Positions 24,332-38,788 of a stretch of DNA of 64,000 nt are shown here, in pieces. Source of the DNA: Neocallimastix lanati (nom. inval.) (lineage: Eukaryota; Neocallimastigomycota; Neocallimastigomycetes; Neocallimastigales; Neocallimastigaceae). Location: contig JACVTC010000009.1 in NCBI GenBank assembly GCA_016946835.1, positions 559,501-623,500 of the forward strand. Reading direction: 5' to 3'. The notes under the pieces were generated by a model. It saw only the letters and a list, made by a program, of their open reading frames with translations, did not search any database and was not told the DNA's origin. Both the position numbers and the translations under genes were made by a program. The first letter of the stretch is position 1. Each line of letters begins with the position of its first letter.

Positions 24332-25777
24332 ATGTAATAAACTTTATTAATTGAATGATTTAATTCAATATTTAATAATAAAAAATTAAAAGGTATTAAT
24401 TGGTCAAGTTTTGTTAATTGAAATTTTAATTAACAACTTGAAAGAAGAGAAAAAAAAATATAATGAAAATAAAAAACCAAAAAGTAAAAAAGTAAAAACC
24501 ATAACAAAAAGAATAATACAAAGAGCAAAAAAAAAAAATAAAAATACTATAATATTATACCAAAATTTCAACTTACAATAGCAACTAATAATCAAATTAT
24601 ATGTAAATAAATATTAATAATAATATCATATCAAATTAAATTTATAATATATATATATTATAATATTTAATTCAAAAACGTTTTTTTTTTTAAAAAAAAG
24701 AAAATCAAAAAATACGCAAAGAAATCAATATTAAGAAAAAAAAATGAAATTTTTTTGTAAATAATTTTATATAATATATATTTTTTCTTTTTAATGAAAA
24801 TAATATATTTTATTTGTTTGTATCAAAATAATTATTTTAATAGTTATTAATAATACAAATAAATTCATTTTATTAAAATAATATCTTAACATATCTTTTT
24901 TCTAATAAATTTAAAATTTAATACTTTTAATAGTTAATAGTTAATTGTTTCAAAACTTATTATAATAAATTTTAAAACAAAGTAAAGCAAAGCAAAACAA
25001 AAAAAAAACAAAAAAAAATTAAAAAAAATTAATCTAATAGAAAGTAATAATAAATAGCTTAGAATTATTAAAAAAATATAATGAAATAATTAGAACTAAT
25101 AATTAGTAAAAATAATAATTAATAATAATAATTATCTTAATAATAATTATCATAATAATAATTATCATATTAATAATTATCATAATAATAATTATCATAA
25201 TAATAATTATCATATTAATAATTATCATAATAATAATTATCATAATAATAATTATCATATTAATAATTATCATAATAATAATTATCATAATAATAATTAT
25301 CATATTAATAATTATCATAATAATAATTATCATAATAATAATTGTCATAATAATAATAATATAATAATAATAATATAATAATAATAATAATAAAATTTAG
25401 TGGTAAAAAAAAAATTTAGTTAAAAAAAAAAAAAAATAAAACAATAATTTAATAATTGATAATTAATAATTAAATAATTATTAAATATATAATAATGATT
25501 GTTTATTATTAAATATTAATTATGATACTACCTTGATAATAAATAATAACTAAAATATATATGTATTTATATATATGTATATATTTTTTTATTTTTTTAT
25601 TATTATTATAATAATAATAAAATAAATAAATAAAAAATAATAAGTAATAATGACAGCAATAAAATAGTTAAGAACAACAACAACAACAATAATAAATAGT
25701 AAAGAACAACAACAACAACAACAAAAAAAAAAAAAAAAACAACGAAATAATAATAATAATAATGACATATAAATTAG

Positions 25778-25856
<79 letters not shown>

Positions 25857-26389
25857 AATCAAATCTTATTAGCAATTATTAATAATATAATAACTCTATA
25901 AATAGTTAAAAATAATCATAGATTATATTATTGGCACATTCTATAATGTTTCTAATAAAAAAAGGAAAATGTAATTTGTGAAAAAAAAAAAAAAAAAATA
26001 AATAATTCATGTAATAACTAAAAAATCGACCTTTAAATAAATAAATAAATAAATAAATAAGAAGAAAATATTAAAACTGAAAAATAAAATAAAATAAACA
26101 AAAACGTGTTAATATTAAAATTGATAATAAACGTTTCTTTTATATCCCTTTTTAATGATTATCATGCTCTTTTTTTTTTTGTATAATTAATTATTTTCAT
26201 TTTTTTTTTTTTTTTAATATTATTTAAATAATTTTTATATTTATAGTTTTAATAATTGATTAATTAATTATTTGATGAATACATACATATATATATATAT
26301 ATTATGTTCCTTCTTCCTTTTTTTCATTATATAGATACGAATCTTTTAGAAATTTCATCAAGGACCTTTTTTTTTTTTTTTTAAATAAA
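24332..26389. other. AT-rich intergenic stretch
   Basis: No gene. Besides the listed minisatellite it holds (AACAAC)n at 25670-25720, a TA run plus long T run at 25779-25852, and AAAT repeats near 26035-26060. Confidence 0.65.
25103..25348 (+). repeat. Minisatellite, 45-bp higher-order unit of three 15-mers
   Basis: The 15-mer AATAATAATTATCAT is tandemly repeated, and every third copy has the variant ATTAATAATTATCAT. This gives a regular 45-bp period for about five cycles. The Ile/Met-rich minus-strand frame is its translation. Confidence 0.9.
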
Positions 26390-26520
26390 ACGTCAAGGAA
26401 TTAGAGGTACAAAATTATGATAAAAATAAATACAAAATACACTGAAAGAAGTAAAAATATTATTCAAAGCTTTAGTCTTGAATCATTCCCCCCCCTCCTA
26501 ATAATTAAATAATTTTAGGG
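26390..26520 (+). pseudogene. Short LINE fragment (third copy)
   Basis: GTCAAGGAATTAGAGGTACAAAATTATGA and a later block CAAAGCTTTAGTCTTGAATCATTCC parallel 1420-1510 and 10300-10385 of the other LINE copies (the protein stretch FQGIKG...LSLKYP). Stops and indels throughout. Its ends are vague because both flanks are T-rich. Confidence 0.5.
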
Positions 26521-26936
26521 GTTTTTTTAAACTGAATTTTTTTTTTTTTTTTTTTTTTTTTAATTTTTAAGATGAAATAATTTAGTTTCAACAACTTTAA
26601 TACTTTATACTACCACTATTACTATCAGAAAGTATTAGAGTTTTTTTTTATTTTTTTTTTTTTTTTTTTTTTTTTTTATTTTATTTTTTTTATAGCGTTT
26701 TTCACCTAGAAATGTCTCCGTTTCCCCCCCGAGTATCGCGAATTTATGGGTTCCTCTAAAGCTAAAGCTATGGAAAGCGATTCATTATCCGTACTGCATA
26801 AAATATTTTAGATTTTTTTTTTTTTTTTCATTCATTCATCCATCCACCATCCATTCTTTCCTTCCTCACGAGGGATAGGATAAAAATTAGAATTGGTTTT
26901 TTGTATCCTCTATCTGGAAAACAAGATAATCCTTTA

Positions 26937-26974
<38 letters not shown>

Positions 26975-27274
26975 ATTTTAAATTTTTTTTTTTTTTTTAT
27001 TTTTTATAAATTTTAAATTTTTTTTTTTTATAAGAATTATTTATATATATAATATCATGGAAATAATATATTTTCATCACATTAAAGTTTCCATAGAGCA
27101 TTGTGTCAATGGATCTATGGTCATCAACGTAACATGGCTATTAATTTAGTAGTAGTGATTCTTTTTAATTAAAAAATTTTTTTTTTTTTTTTTTTTTAAA
27201 AGTTATATATATTTTATATATTTTATATATTTTATATATATATTTTTTATTCTTGTTAAATTTAATAAAAAAAA

Positions 27275-27315
<41 letters not shown>

Positions 27316-27365
27316 GATATTTTTTTTTTTATCTGAAGAAATATTTACTCTTATATATATACATA

Positions 27366-27420
<55 letters not shown>

Positions 27421-27936
27421 TTGTATTATTAAAATGACTGACCTCATAATTTTAAAAAATTTAAATATAAAAAATATAAATATAAATATAAATAAATATA
27501 AATATAAATAAATATAAATAAATATAAATAAATAAAGATAAATATTAATAAATATAAATAAATATAAGTATAAATAAATAAAAAATAAATATAAATAAAT
27601 ATAAATATTAATAATTTCCTTTTGTAGAAATCCGTCAAATTGATGAAAGTAAAAATAAAAGTTTTTTGATTTACTATGGAAGGTAAAAAAAAAACAAACA
27701 AACAAACAATCAAAAAAAAAAAAAAAAGTTTTAAGATAGAATAATTAAATTTTTGAACCTATAAATATTATAATTCTATTTGTTAATGCATATTTTAATG
27801 TATGTATGAATAATTAATAATTGATGTATTACTAATAATCTATGTATGTATAATGCTCTATGTTCTATGCATTAATCATAATCGATGTATTAATAATCAT
27901 CTATGTATAATTAATATTTTTATGTATAAGTAATTA

Positions 27937-27970
<34 letters not shown>

Positions 27971-29064
27971 TATCTTTTTGTATTATTAAATAAAAAAAGA
28001 AAAAGAAAAAATTAAATAAAATTATTTATACTTTTGACCTTTTATTATTATTATTATTATTATATTTACATTTATTTTTATTATATTTAATTATTGTATT
28101 TGTTTTTATTTAGATGCTGATATCTTATAAAATAATCACATATATTTATATATATATATATTTTTTTTGTTTACTTATTAATATTTTTATTAATTTATAT
28201 CTTTTATTCAATATATATATATATATTTTTTTTTATTTATTTTTATGAATAATATTTTCTATATATAATTAATTTTTTTTATATAAGTAATAATATTTTT
28301 TGGAAGGAAAACAAAAACAAATAAACAAATTAAAAAAAAACAAAACAAATGAATACCGTTAAAAAAAAATTTTTTTCATATTACCTACTGATGAAATTTA
28401 AATTTCTTAAAATTTTTTTTATAATTATTTTTTTATTTATTGACAATATAAATTTTACTTACAATAATAAAATAAAAAATAAAATTTTATATTATATTAT
28501 AACTATTTAATAAATCATTATTAAAAACTTTTTATTTATTTATTTATTTTTTATTTTATATATATCAGTTGAGTATGCATAATAATTATTATTATTATTA
28601 TTGATTTATTTTTTATTTTTATTTTTATTTTTATTTATTTATTTTTATTTTTATATATGTCAGTCGAGTATGCATAATTATTAAATTATTTAATTATTTA
28701 ATTATTTAATTATTTATTTTTTTTTTTTAGAAATTAAATTTAATCAAATTTAAATTAAATTCTAAAATGTATGATCCATTGGATTTTATTAATTACTAAA
28801 AAAAAAAAAATTTTTTTTTTTTTTTTTTTGTGTTATGTTTAATATTGATGACACACAATAAGAAGTCAAATAAAAAAAATTAAAAAATTAAAAAAATTTA
28901 AAAAAATTATATCTATAATTACATTATATTATATTATAATACATTTAATAATAATAAATAAATAAATAAAAAATATATATATATATAAATATACTTTTTT
29001 ATAATACTTTTAATACAGAAAAAAAAATTGTTTTGACCTTTTATATATTATAGATATTATTTTA

Positions 29065-29101
<37 letters not shown>

Positions 29102-30182
29102 TATTATTATTATTATTATTATTATTTTAAATTTATTAACTCATTCATTGATGGTAGTGCCTATTTGACATTATAAAAATATCGATAATGATTATGCCAA
29201 TTAATAAAAATATAATATATATATATATTTTTTTTTCATAATCAACTCATATTAACCAATGCCTTATTTTCACCAACCATACTATCACCACTTATGATAA
29301 CTACAACATGATCGTCATTATTATTATGTTATTATTATTAATATTATCTACTTTTTCTTATTTACTACTATCATCAGAATATTAGAAATCAGTACATGCT
29401 TCTAAATATTATTTATAATTCTTGTATATAAAATATGTTCAAATATTAATTTTTTTTTTTTTTTTTTAAACTTTTAAAAATTTATTATTTATTAATAATT
29501 TAAATTTATATTATATATTATATATAATTATTATAATTATTACTTTTTTTTTTTTTTTTTATATATATGAAATATTTCATTCATTTTTCCTTTCATTTAT
29601 ATTTTCTTTCTTTTTATTTAAGAAAGAAAAAAAGAAGGAAATAAATAAAAAAAAAAAAAAAAAGAAAAAAGAAAAATTATTATTTTATTTATATTTTTTA
29701 AAATTTTTTTTTTTATAAAACATTTTCTTTCTTTCTTTCTTTCTTTTTTTTTTTTTTAATATTAAATAAATTATTTTATATTATTTTAAATTATTATAAT
29801 TATTTTTTTTTTATAAAAACAATAATTATATTTCGTTATATATTACTAAATATAATATTGTTTTTTTTTTATAAATAAATAAAAATTTTTGCCTTTATAG
29901 AAATATATATTAAGTAATTTTAAAATTTAAAAAAAAATAAATATTATTATTATAATATTATTAATATTATATTATTATAATAACATATATATTATTATTA
30001 TTATTTCTTTTTTTTTTATTTTTATTTTTTTTTTTTTTTTATAATTTAAAAATTTCAGTTCTTTATAGAAATAACTATAAATATGGGAATTTTAAATTAT
30101 AAGAAAAAAAAAAAAAAAAAAAATAAATAGTATTAAATAATTATTTTATTATATAATATTATAAAAATATTATAGTGTAATA

Positions 30183-30213
<31 letters not shown>

Positions 30214-30521
30214 TTGTATTTTTCTATTTAGAAATTTCAAGATTTAATTAAAAATATTTTAAATTTATATGATTATTATATATATACATATATACACATA
30301 TATACATTTTTTTTTTTTTTTAGTGTTTTATATAAATTTAAAATATTTTATTGTATTTATCTTTTAATTTCTTTTTTTAAAATATTTTCTTTATGGTTAC
30401 TTTATTTTATTTTATTGTATTTTATTTTAATTCTTATTCTTATTTTTATTTTTTTTATTTTTATTTTTTATTTTTATTTTTATTTTTTATTTTTATTTTT
30501 TTTTATAATAATAAATTATTA
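26521..30521. other. Long AT-rich intergenic stretch
   Basis: No gene recognised. It is mostly T tracts, (ATT)n (27280-27316, 27368-27420, 29075-29125) and AAAT repeats (27470-27600). Exceptions are the more complex islands at 26695-26815 (listed) and around 26830-27150, which includes a 25-codon plus frame near 27070-27150 (IKVSIEHCVNGSMVINVTWLL) with no other support. Confidence 0.5.
26695..26815 (+). other. Unexplained GC-richer island with short open frame
   Basis: After a TTTTATAG (acceptor-like) tract, a frame reads FSPRNVSVSPP. After a shift inside a run of seven C it continues as EYREFMGSSKAKAMESDSLS and stops at TAG. The base composition is far less AT-rich than its surroundings, so it is probably a remnant of former coding or transposon DNA. 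Not recognised. Confidence 0.3.
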
Positions 30522-33500
30522 TTAGTCAATAAAGTCTGGATTACATTGGTAGAAATCTTCACTGAAGTGAACACATTTAGAACCAGGTTCACAACATTTT
30601 GGAGCATTTGGATAGTTTTTACCACCACAAATTTCATATACTCTGGCACATTTTTCATTGGAGGTATTCTCACCTTGATTTAAGGCATAATTTGGAATAC
30701 ATTGCCAGAATCTTGGGTCATCCTTGACACAGGTGTAACCACTCTGACAACAATTTGGAGCATCTGGATTATCGGAACCACCACAACATCCATAGGCTAC
30801 TGCACATTGACCATTTCCTTGATTTCCTTGTTGATTACCTTGACCTTGTTGATTACCTTGATTACCTTGTTGTTGAGTTGGAGCAGAATAAATTGTTGTA
30901 GTGATGGTAGTAGTGGTAGCCGTTGGATTAACTGCATATTCCGGAATACATTGATGATAATTTGGATTCTTTTGTAAGCAAGCAAATCCTGCTTCACAAC
31001 AAGTTGGTGCATTTGGATGTTCAAGACCACCACATGGTTCATAGGCTTTAGCACATTTACCATTTGGAGTAGAATTAGCTGCTGTTGTTGTAGTAGTAGT
31101 GGTGGTGGTAGTTGTTCTTTTTTTGGTTGTAGTAGTTGTAGTGGTTGTAGTTTTACGTTTTGTTATAGTGGTGGTAGTAGTAGTAGTAGTGGTGGTGGTG
31201 GTGGTAGTGGTTGGATTAACAGCATATTCCGGAATACATTGATGGTAATTTGGATTCTTTTGTAAGCAAGCAAATCCTGCCTCACAACAAGTTGGTGCAT
31301 TTGGATGTTCAAGACCACCACATGGTTCATAGGCCTTAGCACATTTACCATTTGGAGTAGAATTAGCTGCTGTTGTGGTAGTAGTAGTAGTTGTGGTAGT
31401 AGTAGTAGTAGTAGTAGTTGGTGTAGTAGGAACAGAGGAAGTAGGTAAATCATCAATAAGATCGTTAGGAATACATTGGTGATAAGTATCATGTTTAATC
31501 ACACAAGTATTACCTGGTTCACAACAATTTGGAACATTAGGGAATAAGGTACCACCACACATTTCAAATGATTTTCCACATTGAACAGTGGGTTCAGCTG
31601 CTTTTTCTGTGGTAGTAGTAGTAGTTGTAGTAGTAGTGGTAGTGGTAGTGGTAGCGATTGGAGTAGTAGTAGTTGTAGTAGTTGTAGTAGTGGCGATAGT
31701 AGTTGTAGTTTTTTGTTGGTTTTTACAAGAATGAGGAATGGAACACCAGTTACCATTTTCAATACCCCAATCCTCAGTATCGGTATAAAATATTTCACAA
31801 GATTCACAGCAAGGGTAGAGACCACCACTTGGACAAAGTTGAAGGTCAACAATTCCACACTTTTTACCATTTTCGATACCATACCATTTACCATCAGATT
31901 CAGAAAAGGTGGATGGTTCTGTGGTTCTTAAGGTACAACACTTATAACCAAACTTAGTGGACCAGCAGGAATCCTCAGCACTACTTTCGAAGAGACACCA
32001 ATCACCATTTTCAATACCCCAGTCACCCACAGAATCTGTTGTTTCAACTGTAGTTGTGAAGAGGCAACAATTATAACCACTGTTACGACAACCACCATTC
32101 TTTTCTTCTAAGAGTACGGTGTCAACTTTGTAATCCGGTTCACCCAAATATTCTTGAGCATAGGAACAATCAAAGCCATAGTTTTCACAAATAAATTTGA
32201 ATCGTTCAATCATCCAACGTTTCAAACCAAGGATACGATCTTCATTATAGGTGGTGTCACTGGTGTATTTTCTGAGTTTGATATCGGTATATTCGGTGTT
32301 ACTTAAGAAATTTTCATAGGTGAAATAATCCTCAATTTTGATGTTGACTCTCTTCAATCTACCTGGAAGATTACCATCGGCATCGGGGGTACGATCTTCC
32401 TTGACGTATGGGTCAAGGAATTTTTTTAGCTCATCGATACGTGGAATTAATTTCTTTGGATTGAAGACTTTCTTCATAAATTCCTCCACATAACCCATCA
32501 ATTCCTTATTGTCATCCTTTAGGTTGAGAACATTGAAAAGAGGATTATTCTTATCATAAATTTCTTTATTGAAAGTTCTACGAGGATTGGAGTCCATGTA
32601 GGCACCAAATTCACTATCAAAATCATAAAGTAAAGGAATCCACATATCCTTACCATAGGTAGTATCATGGAACATGTAGAGATATTGATTATGAGCGTTG
32701 GTAGCATGATCCCAAGAACCAAATAAATATTTTAAAGCTTGCCATTTCATGAACGTTTCCACATCAAAGAATTTTTCTAATTCTTCTCTGGTTTTAGCCT
32801 TTTCTAAACGATCTTGAAATTTCTTGAATTCGGTATCATCGGTAATTTCATCATCATCATTAATACAATTGAAAAATTTATTATTACCATATTCTCTATC
32901 ACAAGTATAGAGGTGTTTAGTGGATTTTTCACCGAAATAGTATTCAATCCAATGGGCCTTGAAGGCATCTCTCATAGCGAATAAACCCATGAATTTATTG
33001 TTAAGGAACACTTTAACGAAGTTGGAAGAGAGCGAAGGTAATCCCACAATATTACAAATATCATAAGCTAATTTTTCTCTAAGGAATGAAGGATCGACGG
33101 CTTCAGAACGTAAACGAAGTTGTTTTCTTTCAAATAGCTCACCCTTCTTAATCTTGATATTGTAACCAAGTTTTTCAAAATTTCTAGTATATTTACCACC
33201 AACAGCAAATTTGATTTTTGGAACTTCTGTAACCTCACTATTGAATTTTTAATATATATATATATATATTTTATTTTATTTAATTATATATATATATATT
33301 AATTTTTTTTATTTAATTAGATATATATATATTAATTTTTTTTTATTTATATATATGTATGTATAAATAGTAATTAATTAAATTAAATTATTAATAATAT
33401 TTTTATTTTTATAATTATTTAAGTAATTATTTATGAAGTTTGATTAAAAATAATGATACATTTAATTATATATATATATATACATATATATGTATATATA

Positions 33501-34043
33501 TATGTTCATAAATAATTTTTTTTTTTTTTTTTTTTTTGTCTTTTATATATAAAATTAATTATTTACCCATCGATATCTAAGGTTAAACTGGCATCTTCCG
33601 TTTCATAATCTGGAATTTTATATAATCCATAACTTGTGGAGAAAATTTGTTCGAGGGTATGGTTGGAGTAAGTTTTAACGATATGTTCAAATTCAGTGAA
33701 AGAAATATCTGATTTATTAATAATGGACAAATCAGCACTATCTTTAATTGAATTCTTATCGATATAATTATTCTTGAATGCCTTATTTAGCATGTTATTG
33801 AGGTTAATCCAAACAGCTTTATAACATTCTTCATTTTTATTAAGATATCTAACATTCATATCACGTTCACATTGATACTTTAAGAACAAATTGTTATAAT
33901 CTTCATCTGAAAGATGAATGGTAAGATCTGGAACAATAAAATCTGTTTTTTCAAAAAGTTGAGGTCTAGGAATACCTTCGAAAAATTTATCAAAAGCTAA
34001 AACATTTCCTACAACTATTTTTTTTTAGGTTAATTTATTATAA

Positions 34044-34074
<31 letters not shown>

Positions 34075-34233
34075 ATGATTAATAAATAATATATATATAT
34101 ATTTTTTTAAGTTTCAATAACACATTATATAATAATAAATATATATCTATAGATTAAATATATATATATATATATATCTATTTTATATCATAAACTTACA
34201 TAAAGTTAATAAAGTTTTAATCTTTAAATGCAT
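30522..34233 (-). CDS. Secreted CotH-family protein with three dockerins and five CBM1 modules (copy A)
   Basis: Predicted cell-wall-binding cellulosome component. Exons (minus) 34233-34200, 34014-33567 and 33237-30522 join to 1065 residues. The signal peptide is MHLKIKTLLTLFVGNVLA. The CotH core spans about residues 30-530 and includes MGLFAMRDAFK, GSWDHATNAHN (about 334-344) and WIPLLYDFDSEFGAY (about 360-374); the paired Asp residues match those of CotH kinases, but activity is not proven. Three fungal dockerins follow (about 540-663), each with a CC pair and W-x-(I/V)ENG-x-x-C, ending GIENGNWCSIPHSC. Five CBM1 modules (about 715-752, 791-828, 889-927, 973-1010, 1023-1061), each C..(Y/F)..CGG...P.CC..G..C......QC.P, sit on poly-Thr linkers, plus one Gln/Gly/Asn-rich linker. 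Modules 2 and 3 are almost identical. Dockerins should attach it to a scaffold and CBM1s to cellulose-type polysaccharide (family knowledge). Intron 2 splits the Gly codon of DIDG|EVTEV. Confidence 0.93.
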
Positions 34234-35089
34234 TTTTTTATTACTATTAACAATTTACTATTTAAGAATAAATTAATTATATAATTATTTTATTTTATTT
34301 TATTTTATTTTATTTTATTTTATATATTATTTTTTATATTTAAATATATTTTTATTTTTTATTTTATAATAATTTAATTATATATAAATATATTGTAAAA
34401 AATGCTTAAATAATCAATATTTAATAACACTATCTATTTATAAATAAAATTCTAATAAAAAAAAAAAAAAAACCCTTTTTTTTCTTTTTTTTCTTTTTTT
34501 ATCTTAAATATTTAAATATTAATTTTATTTAAATAATTAAATTAATATGTTAAATTTATTTAAATAAATTATGATAAATATATACTTAAATATATTTTAT
34601 AATAAATATAATATTATAAAATTATTAATTATTTCTATATGTATATATTTATTATAATTATAAATATTATTTTTTTTTTTTTTTTTAATTTTATTTCTTT
34701 ATTTTTTTTTTCTCTCTATTTATTAATAAATAAATTGATGTAGTAGAAAAGAAAAAAAAAAAAAAAAAGGAAAAATTTAGATCAATTTATACTTTTTTTT
34801 TTTTCTCTTAATTATTATTATTTATATTAAATATACATAAATTTTAATTAATAAATGGTAATAAATTTTAATTTTTTTTTTTTTTTTTTTTTATTTTTTT
34901 GAATGCATCATTTTATCTTTCTATTTAATAATTAATTTGAATTTAATTTAATTTTTATTTTTTATTTAATTTTTTATTTTATTTTTTATTTTATTTTTTT
35001 TATTATTTTATAAAATAATATAAAATCAACAAATAAAAATTTTTTTATATTAATTTAAATTTTAATTATCTGATATTTAAATATTAAAA

Positions 35090-35128
<39 letters not shown>

Positions 35129-35970
35129 TATTATCGATTTATGTAGTTAAATTTTTAAAAATAATAAACTAATTCAATAACAAATAAATAAATAAATAAT
35201 AATATAATAAATAATAAATAAATGAATAAATAAATATAAAAATAAAGTATTTATTAATAATAAATAAATGAATAAATGAATAATGAATAATAATAACTAA
35301 TAAATAACTAAATAATAAATATTAAATAAAAAAAGGAATAAAAATAGGCTAAAAACTTGTTTAAAATGAATTATTTTTTAATATATTATATACAACATTT
35401 AATATATTAATGTTGTTTAGTATTATTTTTTTTTTATTTTTATTTTTATTTTAATTTCATTTTAATTATAATTATAAAATAGCCAAAAACCTAAACAATA
35501 ATATCATTCATTTTTTATTATTAATTAAAGTTTTTTTTTTTTATTTCAATCTTTTCTTTCCTTCCTTTCTTTCTTTTTTTTTATTGATGATTATTTATAA
35601 ATTATTTGATATCCTTTATAATAAATAAATAAATAAAATATATATATATATATATTTGATCAATTTTTTATATACTATTTAAAACAATATTTATGTATAT
35701 TTGCTCTATCTATTTATTTACCAAAGTTTATTATTTTTAAACAATTACTCATTCCATCTTATTTTACAATACCTCCATTTATTATTATTTATAATATATT
35801 TATTATTCTTCTTATTGATGCTTATTTATTATAGCAAAAGTTACATAACCTAATTAAAATTATTAATTAAACTATAACAATTAATATTTTTTTTAATTAG
35901 ATAACTCTAAAAAATTTTTATTTATTAATAATTAGAGTATCAATTCTTTTTTTTTTGTTTTCTTTTCTTT

Positions 35971-36098
35971 TATTATTATTGTAAATTTTATTATTATTAT
36001 TGTAAATTTTATTATTATTATTGTAAATTTTATTATTATTATTGTTAATTTTATTATTATTATTGTTAATTTTATTATTATTGTAAATTTTATTATTA
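35971..36098 (+). repeat. Minisatellite, 20-23-bp unit, about six copies
   Basis: Units of (TATTATTAT)TGTAAATTT or TGTTAATTT repeat in tandem with small length variation in the ATT part. Confidence 0.85.
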
Positions 36099-36558
36099 TT
36101 TATTATTTATTTATTTATTATTATAATTATAATTATTATAGAAAGTAATTATGTATTTATGTTATGTAATTACTAATCATTTTTATTAGTATTATTAAAA
36201 AAAAAAAAAACATATTCCGTTTATTGATTCATAATTTATAAAGTTTTTATTTATTTATTTATTTATTATTATTTATTATTATTTATTTATTATTATTTAT
36301 TATTTATTATTTATTATTATTATTATTTATTATTATTTACTTTATTTAGTTAAATTATTTATTTATAGTATTCTTTTAAATCTTTATTTTATTTTTTTTT
36401 TTAAACTTTATCAACTTTTTGTTTGTTAATAAAAAAAAAAAAAAAAAAAAAGCATTCTGTCACACCGTTCCCTTAAAAAAAAAAAAAAAAAATTATCTTT
36501 GGAAACTTTAATCTATATTAAATTAATTATTTTATTATTATTAAAAATAAATAGAAAA

Positions 36559-36624
36559 TTAATCCTTAAACCAATGATCATATCCCAATCTTAAGTCATA
36601 ATCTTTTAAAGATATCGGTGTAAC
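36559..36624 (-). other. Candidate orphan terminal exon
   Basis: On the minus strand a CAG acceptor is followed by a clean 21-codon frame VTPISLKDYDLRLGYDHWFKD and a stop. Its composition is unlike the surrounding repeats. No matching upstream exon could be identified to the right, so it may be a gene relic. Not recognised. Confidence 0.3.
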
Positions 36625-38206
36625 CTGAATTCATTTAAAATTTATTTTAATTTATATTTCATATAATAATTAAAAGATTTGCTGATGAAATCATAAACTA
36701 TAAATTATATATAAAATATATATATGATATATAATATATATAATATATAAATACATAATATATAAAATATATTATAAAATATATAATAAATATATATCAA
36801 ACATTAATAGAGATGAAGAACAAAGGAAATAAAATAAAAATAATAATAATAATAATAATAGTAATAAAATAATAATAAAATAATAATAAAATAATAATAA
36901 AATAAAAATAAAAATAAGAACATTAAAAATAATTTAAATATTATAATTATATATGTAAAATAAAAATTAAAATAAAAATAAAGCATTAAAATAATTTAAA
37001 GTTTGAAATAAATTTAAACATATATGTGCATTTTAATTTTTTTATTATAATTTTTAAAACTTTATTTTATCATTTTACACAAATAGTACAAATTAATAAT
37101 GAATTGGAAATATGAACCTATTTACAAAATAAATAATTAAATAATTAAATAATAAATAATAAATAAATAATAATAATAAATAATAAATAATAATAAAATG
37201 ATAATAATAAAGAAAATAACTTTTTTATTATATAAATTTAAATAGTATAGATTATATTAATGTTTAATATTTATATTACTGATAATAATATTAAATGTTA
37301 ATTAGAACATTCAATAATCAATTAATTTATTAATATTTAAATTTTTTATTAATATTTAATTTTTTATTATTATTTAATTTTTTATTAATACGAATAAAAA
37401 AATAAAAAATAAAAAATAATTTGTGTTATAATAGAGAACAATAATATTGACAATAATAAAAATGGCTATATTAATGAAATAATTTTTATATTAAAGAAGA
37501 ACTTTTTAATAGTAATAAGAAGAATGATGAATTATGTAATAATTATTAATTTATTAATACAAATTTATAATTATTAAAATAGAGATAAAAAAAATAAATA
37601 AGATAGTAATAAAAAAGAATTCTATAAATTTAAAAAAAAAAATATTATAAAGAATTGAAAATGAAAATCAATGTGCATTCTATAAAATAATAATATTAAG
37701 AAGAAAAAGAGAACAATAAAAATTATATAAAAAATAATAATAATTAATAATAATAAATTAATAATAAATAATAAATTAATAATTAATAATTAATAATTAA
37801 TAATCAATAATAAATTAATAATCAATAATAAATAAATAATAAAAGAAAGGATGAAAAGAGTCTATTCATGAAATGAATACATTTTAATAATTTTTTTTTT
37901 TTTATATCCATCCGAATGCATATTTTAGTTTATTTAATATAACCATAAATGTTATTATATTATAATTAATTTTATTTTGAGAAGAAGAATAGTTAAAATT
38001 TTCCTTTTTTTTCTTTTTTTTTTTTTTTTTTTTTTTTAACATATCAAAAGATTTACATTAACTCTAACGGAATGTTAATAAAAGCATTATAAAATAAAAT
38101 AAAATAAAAAAAAAAGAAAAAGAAAAAAAATACTTTACTTTATAAATTGAAATGTTAAAAAGAATTTTATTTTTTTTTATATTTATCTCTTTTAACAAAA
38201 AAATAA

Positions 38207-38245
<39 letters not shown>

Positions 38246-38754
38246 ATAGCAATAAAAAACTATTTTAAATATATATATTATTAAAATAAAACTATTTTTT
38301 ACACGGACATATTTTTAGATTAAAATTTTTTTTAATTATATATATATTTTATTAATATCAAAAAAAAAATTTTTTCCCACTTTTTATATGTAACCATTTT
38401 TTATTATTATTTTATTTTATCCCAATTTGAAGTTGATAATACCTTTTTATTGAAAATATGTCAATTTTTTTTAATAAAGTAAAAAAAAAAATAAAAAATA
38501 AAAAAATATTAAATTTAAATTAATAAATAAATAAAAATAATTAAAGAAAAAAAATCAAATAATTAAAGAAAAAAATAAAATAATTAAAGAAAAAAAATAA
38601 AATAATTAAATATTAATTATTAATCTACAATTTTATTTTTAATTATTAATCTGTACTTTTATTATTTTTAATTATTATTATTATTATATTTATATATTTG
38701 ATTGACCTTTTTTTTTTTAAATTTTCTTTTCTTATTTATTATTACTAATTTTTA

Positions 38755-38788
<34 letters not shown>

